NCBI GenBank assembly: GCA_026413225.1
Contig: CM048552.1
Coordinates: forward strand, 206,163,553 to 206,227,552
DNA length: 64,000 nt
Origin: Otis tarda
Lineage: Eukaryota; Chordata; Aves; Otidiformes; Otididae
Reading direction: 5' to 3'
Shown here: positions 63,241 to 64,000 of the stretch, piece by piece
How the letters are laid out: every line of letters begins with the position of its first letter
Position numbering within the stretch: the stretch's first letter is position 1
Made by a program: the position numbers and the translations under genes
The notes under the pieces: model-generated
What the model saw: only the letters and a program-made list of their open reading frames with translations
The model's database searches: none
Told to the model about the DNA's origin: nothing

Positions 63241-63384
63241 ATCACCTTTGAACTGAAGCTGTGTGCTTATTACCAGTTTCATAGCCACAGCTGTGTAACT
63301 GCTTTCCAGAAGGAAATTAAATCTGCATGGAAGAAAGGGGAATATTAAGACAGTTTAAATAAATGAAGTATGTTTTCTCTATCT

Positions 63385-63490
63385 GGTGGCCCTAGGAACA
63401 CAGAAATTTTCAGACTGGATCATGCTCCAGGTCTGTCCTGCCCAACATCCTGCCTCTAACAGCAACCAGGACAGGCTGCCTCGCAGGAAG
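63385..63490 (+). mobile_element. Probable ancient CR1/L3-type LINE remnant
   Basis: The phrases CACAGAAATTTTCAGACTGG and CAACATCCTGCCTCTAACAG follow the order of a well-known old amniote CR1/L3-type 3' region (AGACTGGATCA..., then CAGCATCCTGTCTC.ACAG). About 100 bases are recognisable, heavily diverged, with no coding sequence. The family assignment is from memory of the consensus pattern and is tentative. Confidence 0.45.
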
Positions 63491-64000
63491 ACAAGACTCT
63501 CAGCATACACAGACATGGCATAATCTGTTGCTCTGTGATGTCTCATTTTTGCTCTTTGGAGACTTGTATCGGGGTAATTATTGCAGTTCTGGATCTTGTG
63601 TTACTGAGTAAACTTCCTTTTCTTTGATTGGGGCTTTTTTCTCGTTTATGGTCTGAGTCAAATACAATGGTATTTCCATATACCAAAACTGAAAGGGAAA
63701 TACTAGCAAAATCCCTAACTGACTGCTATGGACTTTGCAGACAGATGAAGACTGAGGGGACTGTTTTGTAGCTCCTGAGACAGAAGTGAGTCAAGTGCAG
63801 GTGTTATGGCAGGTTTCTGTCACACATCTGGTGGCAGGACCATAGTGACATGGGGACTTCAGGCTGCTGCCATCCCATGGAAGAGGTAGCCAGCAGGTAT
63901 GTGTGGACCTGCTCCTGAAACAGCTTCCACGATAAGTCCAGCATCATCCTGCCACCTCCACCTCAGATGTCCCTGCTTCTCACAGAGATGTCTGTGATGT
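63491..64000. other. Unique non-coding end of window
   Basis: I see no gene or clear repeat. The last bases (ATGTCCCTGCTTCTCACAG, near 63967) resemble a phrase in the CR1 3' UTR, but the match is short and the sequence upstream does not support a CR1 copy. Confidence 0.5.

Larger units (their letters stand above)
51642..63384. other. Unique non-coding stretch with a paralogous pair
   Basis: No recognisable gene. The main structure is the related pair of blocks at 54966-55329 and 59907-60268. There are also two short tandem duplications (56721 and 58785), a possible small exon (57304-57342), a possible exon start at 63058, a possible LTR-like start at 61257 and an AT-rich low-complexity patch at 62341-62440. 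The largest frame (58055-58468, 137 codons) shows no known domain. All else is AT-rich sequence with frequent stops. Confidence 0.55.

Noticed and set aside
1-64000. tRNA, rRNA, CRISPR or prokaryotic operon
   Set aside because: No tRNA B-box with a cloverleaf, no rRNA landmark, no regularly spaced direct repeats and no dense gene array were seen. The repeats are vertebrate and avian.

Overview
The window reads as non-coding DNA from a bird nuclear genome. The evidence is the repeat content: three CR1 LINE fragments, two of which retain the avian CR1 3' end with its ATTCTRTG-type octamer tail, and three endogenous-retrovirus LTRs of avian type (TG...CA ends, CTGGTTTCAGC or TGTTGGTTTTG starts on the minus strand). 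The background is AT-rich and full of stops, with no bacterial-style gene packing. I find no convincing protein-coding host gene, rRNA, tRNA or CRISPR array. The likeliest setting is a gene desert or a very large intron. Nearly all open frames are either repeat-derived or short and chance-like.

Layout. 1-800 is a window-truncated LTR (minus orientation). 801-8202 is unique AT-rich DNA. 8203-9189 is a decayed internal CR1 fragment carrying the reverse-transcriptase FADD motif. After a poly-T spacer, a second, much better preserved CR1 lies at 9863-10696 with an uninterrupted ORF2 C-terminus. 10697-26173 is mostly unique sequence with one small antisense CR1 tail (16240-16335) and a 777-base open frame (19165-19941). 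26174-26802 is a solo LTR of a second family. 26803-50509 is a long unique stretch with microsatellites, a polypurine tract, a 39-base templated duplication (42376 and 43415) and a double hairpin (49059-49116). 50510-51641 is a complete solo LTR of the same family as the one at the left edge. 51642-64000 is unique sequence with a pair of related, diverged blocks 4.94 kb apart (54966-55329 and 59907-60268), two possible exons and a probable ancient CR1/L3-type remnant near 63385.

The most interesting items are the paralogous non-coding pair near 55 and 60 kb, which shares a 26-base identical AT-rich core and could be a duplicated regulatory element or an old repeat, and the 39-base copy at 43415, which sits inside nested perfect hairpins and looks like a template-switch scar. 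No novel multi-gene system is visible. Every functional suggestion about the unique sequence is inference that needs cross-species alignment or RNA data.
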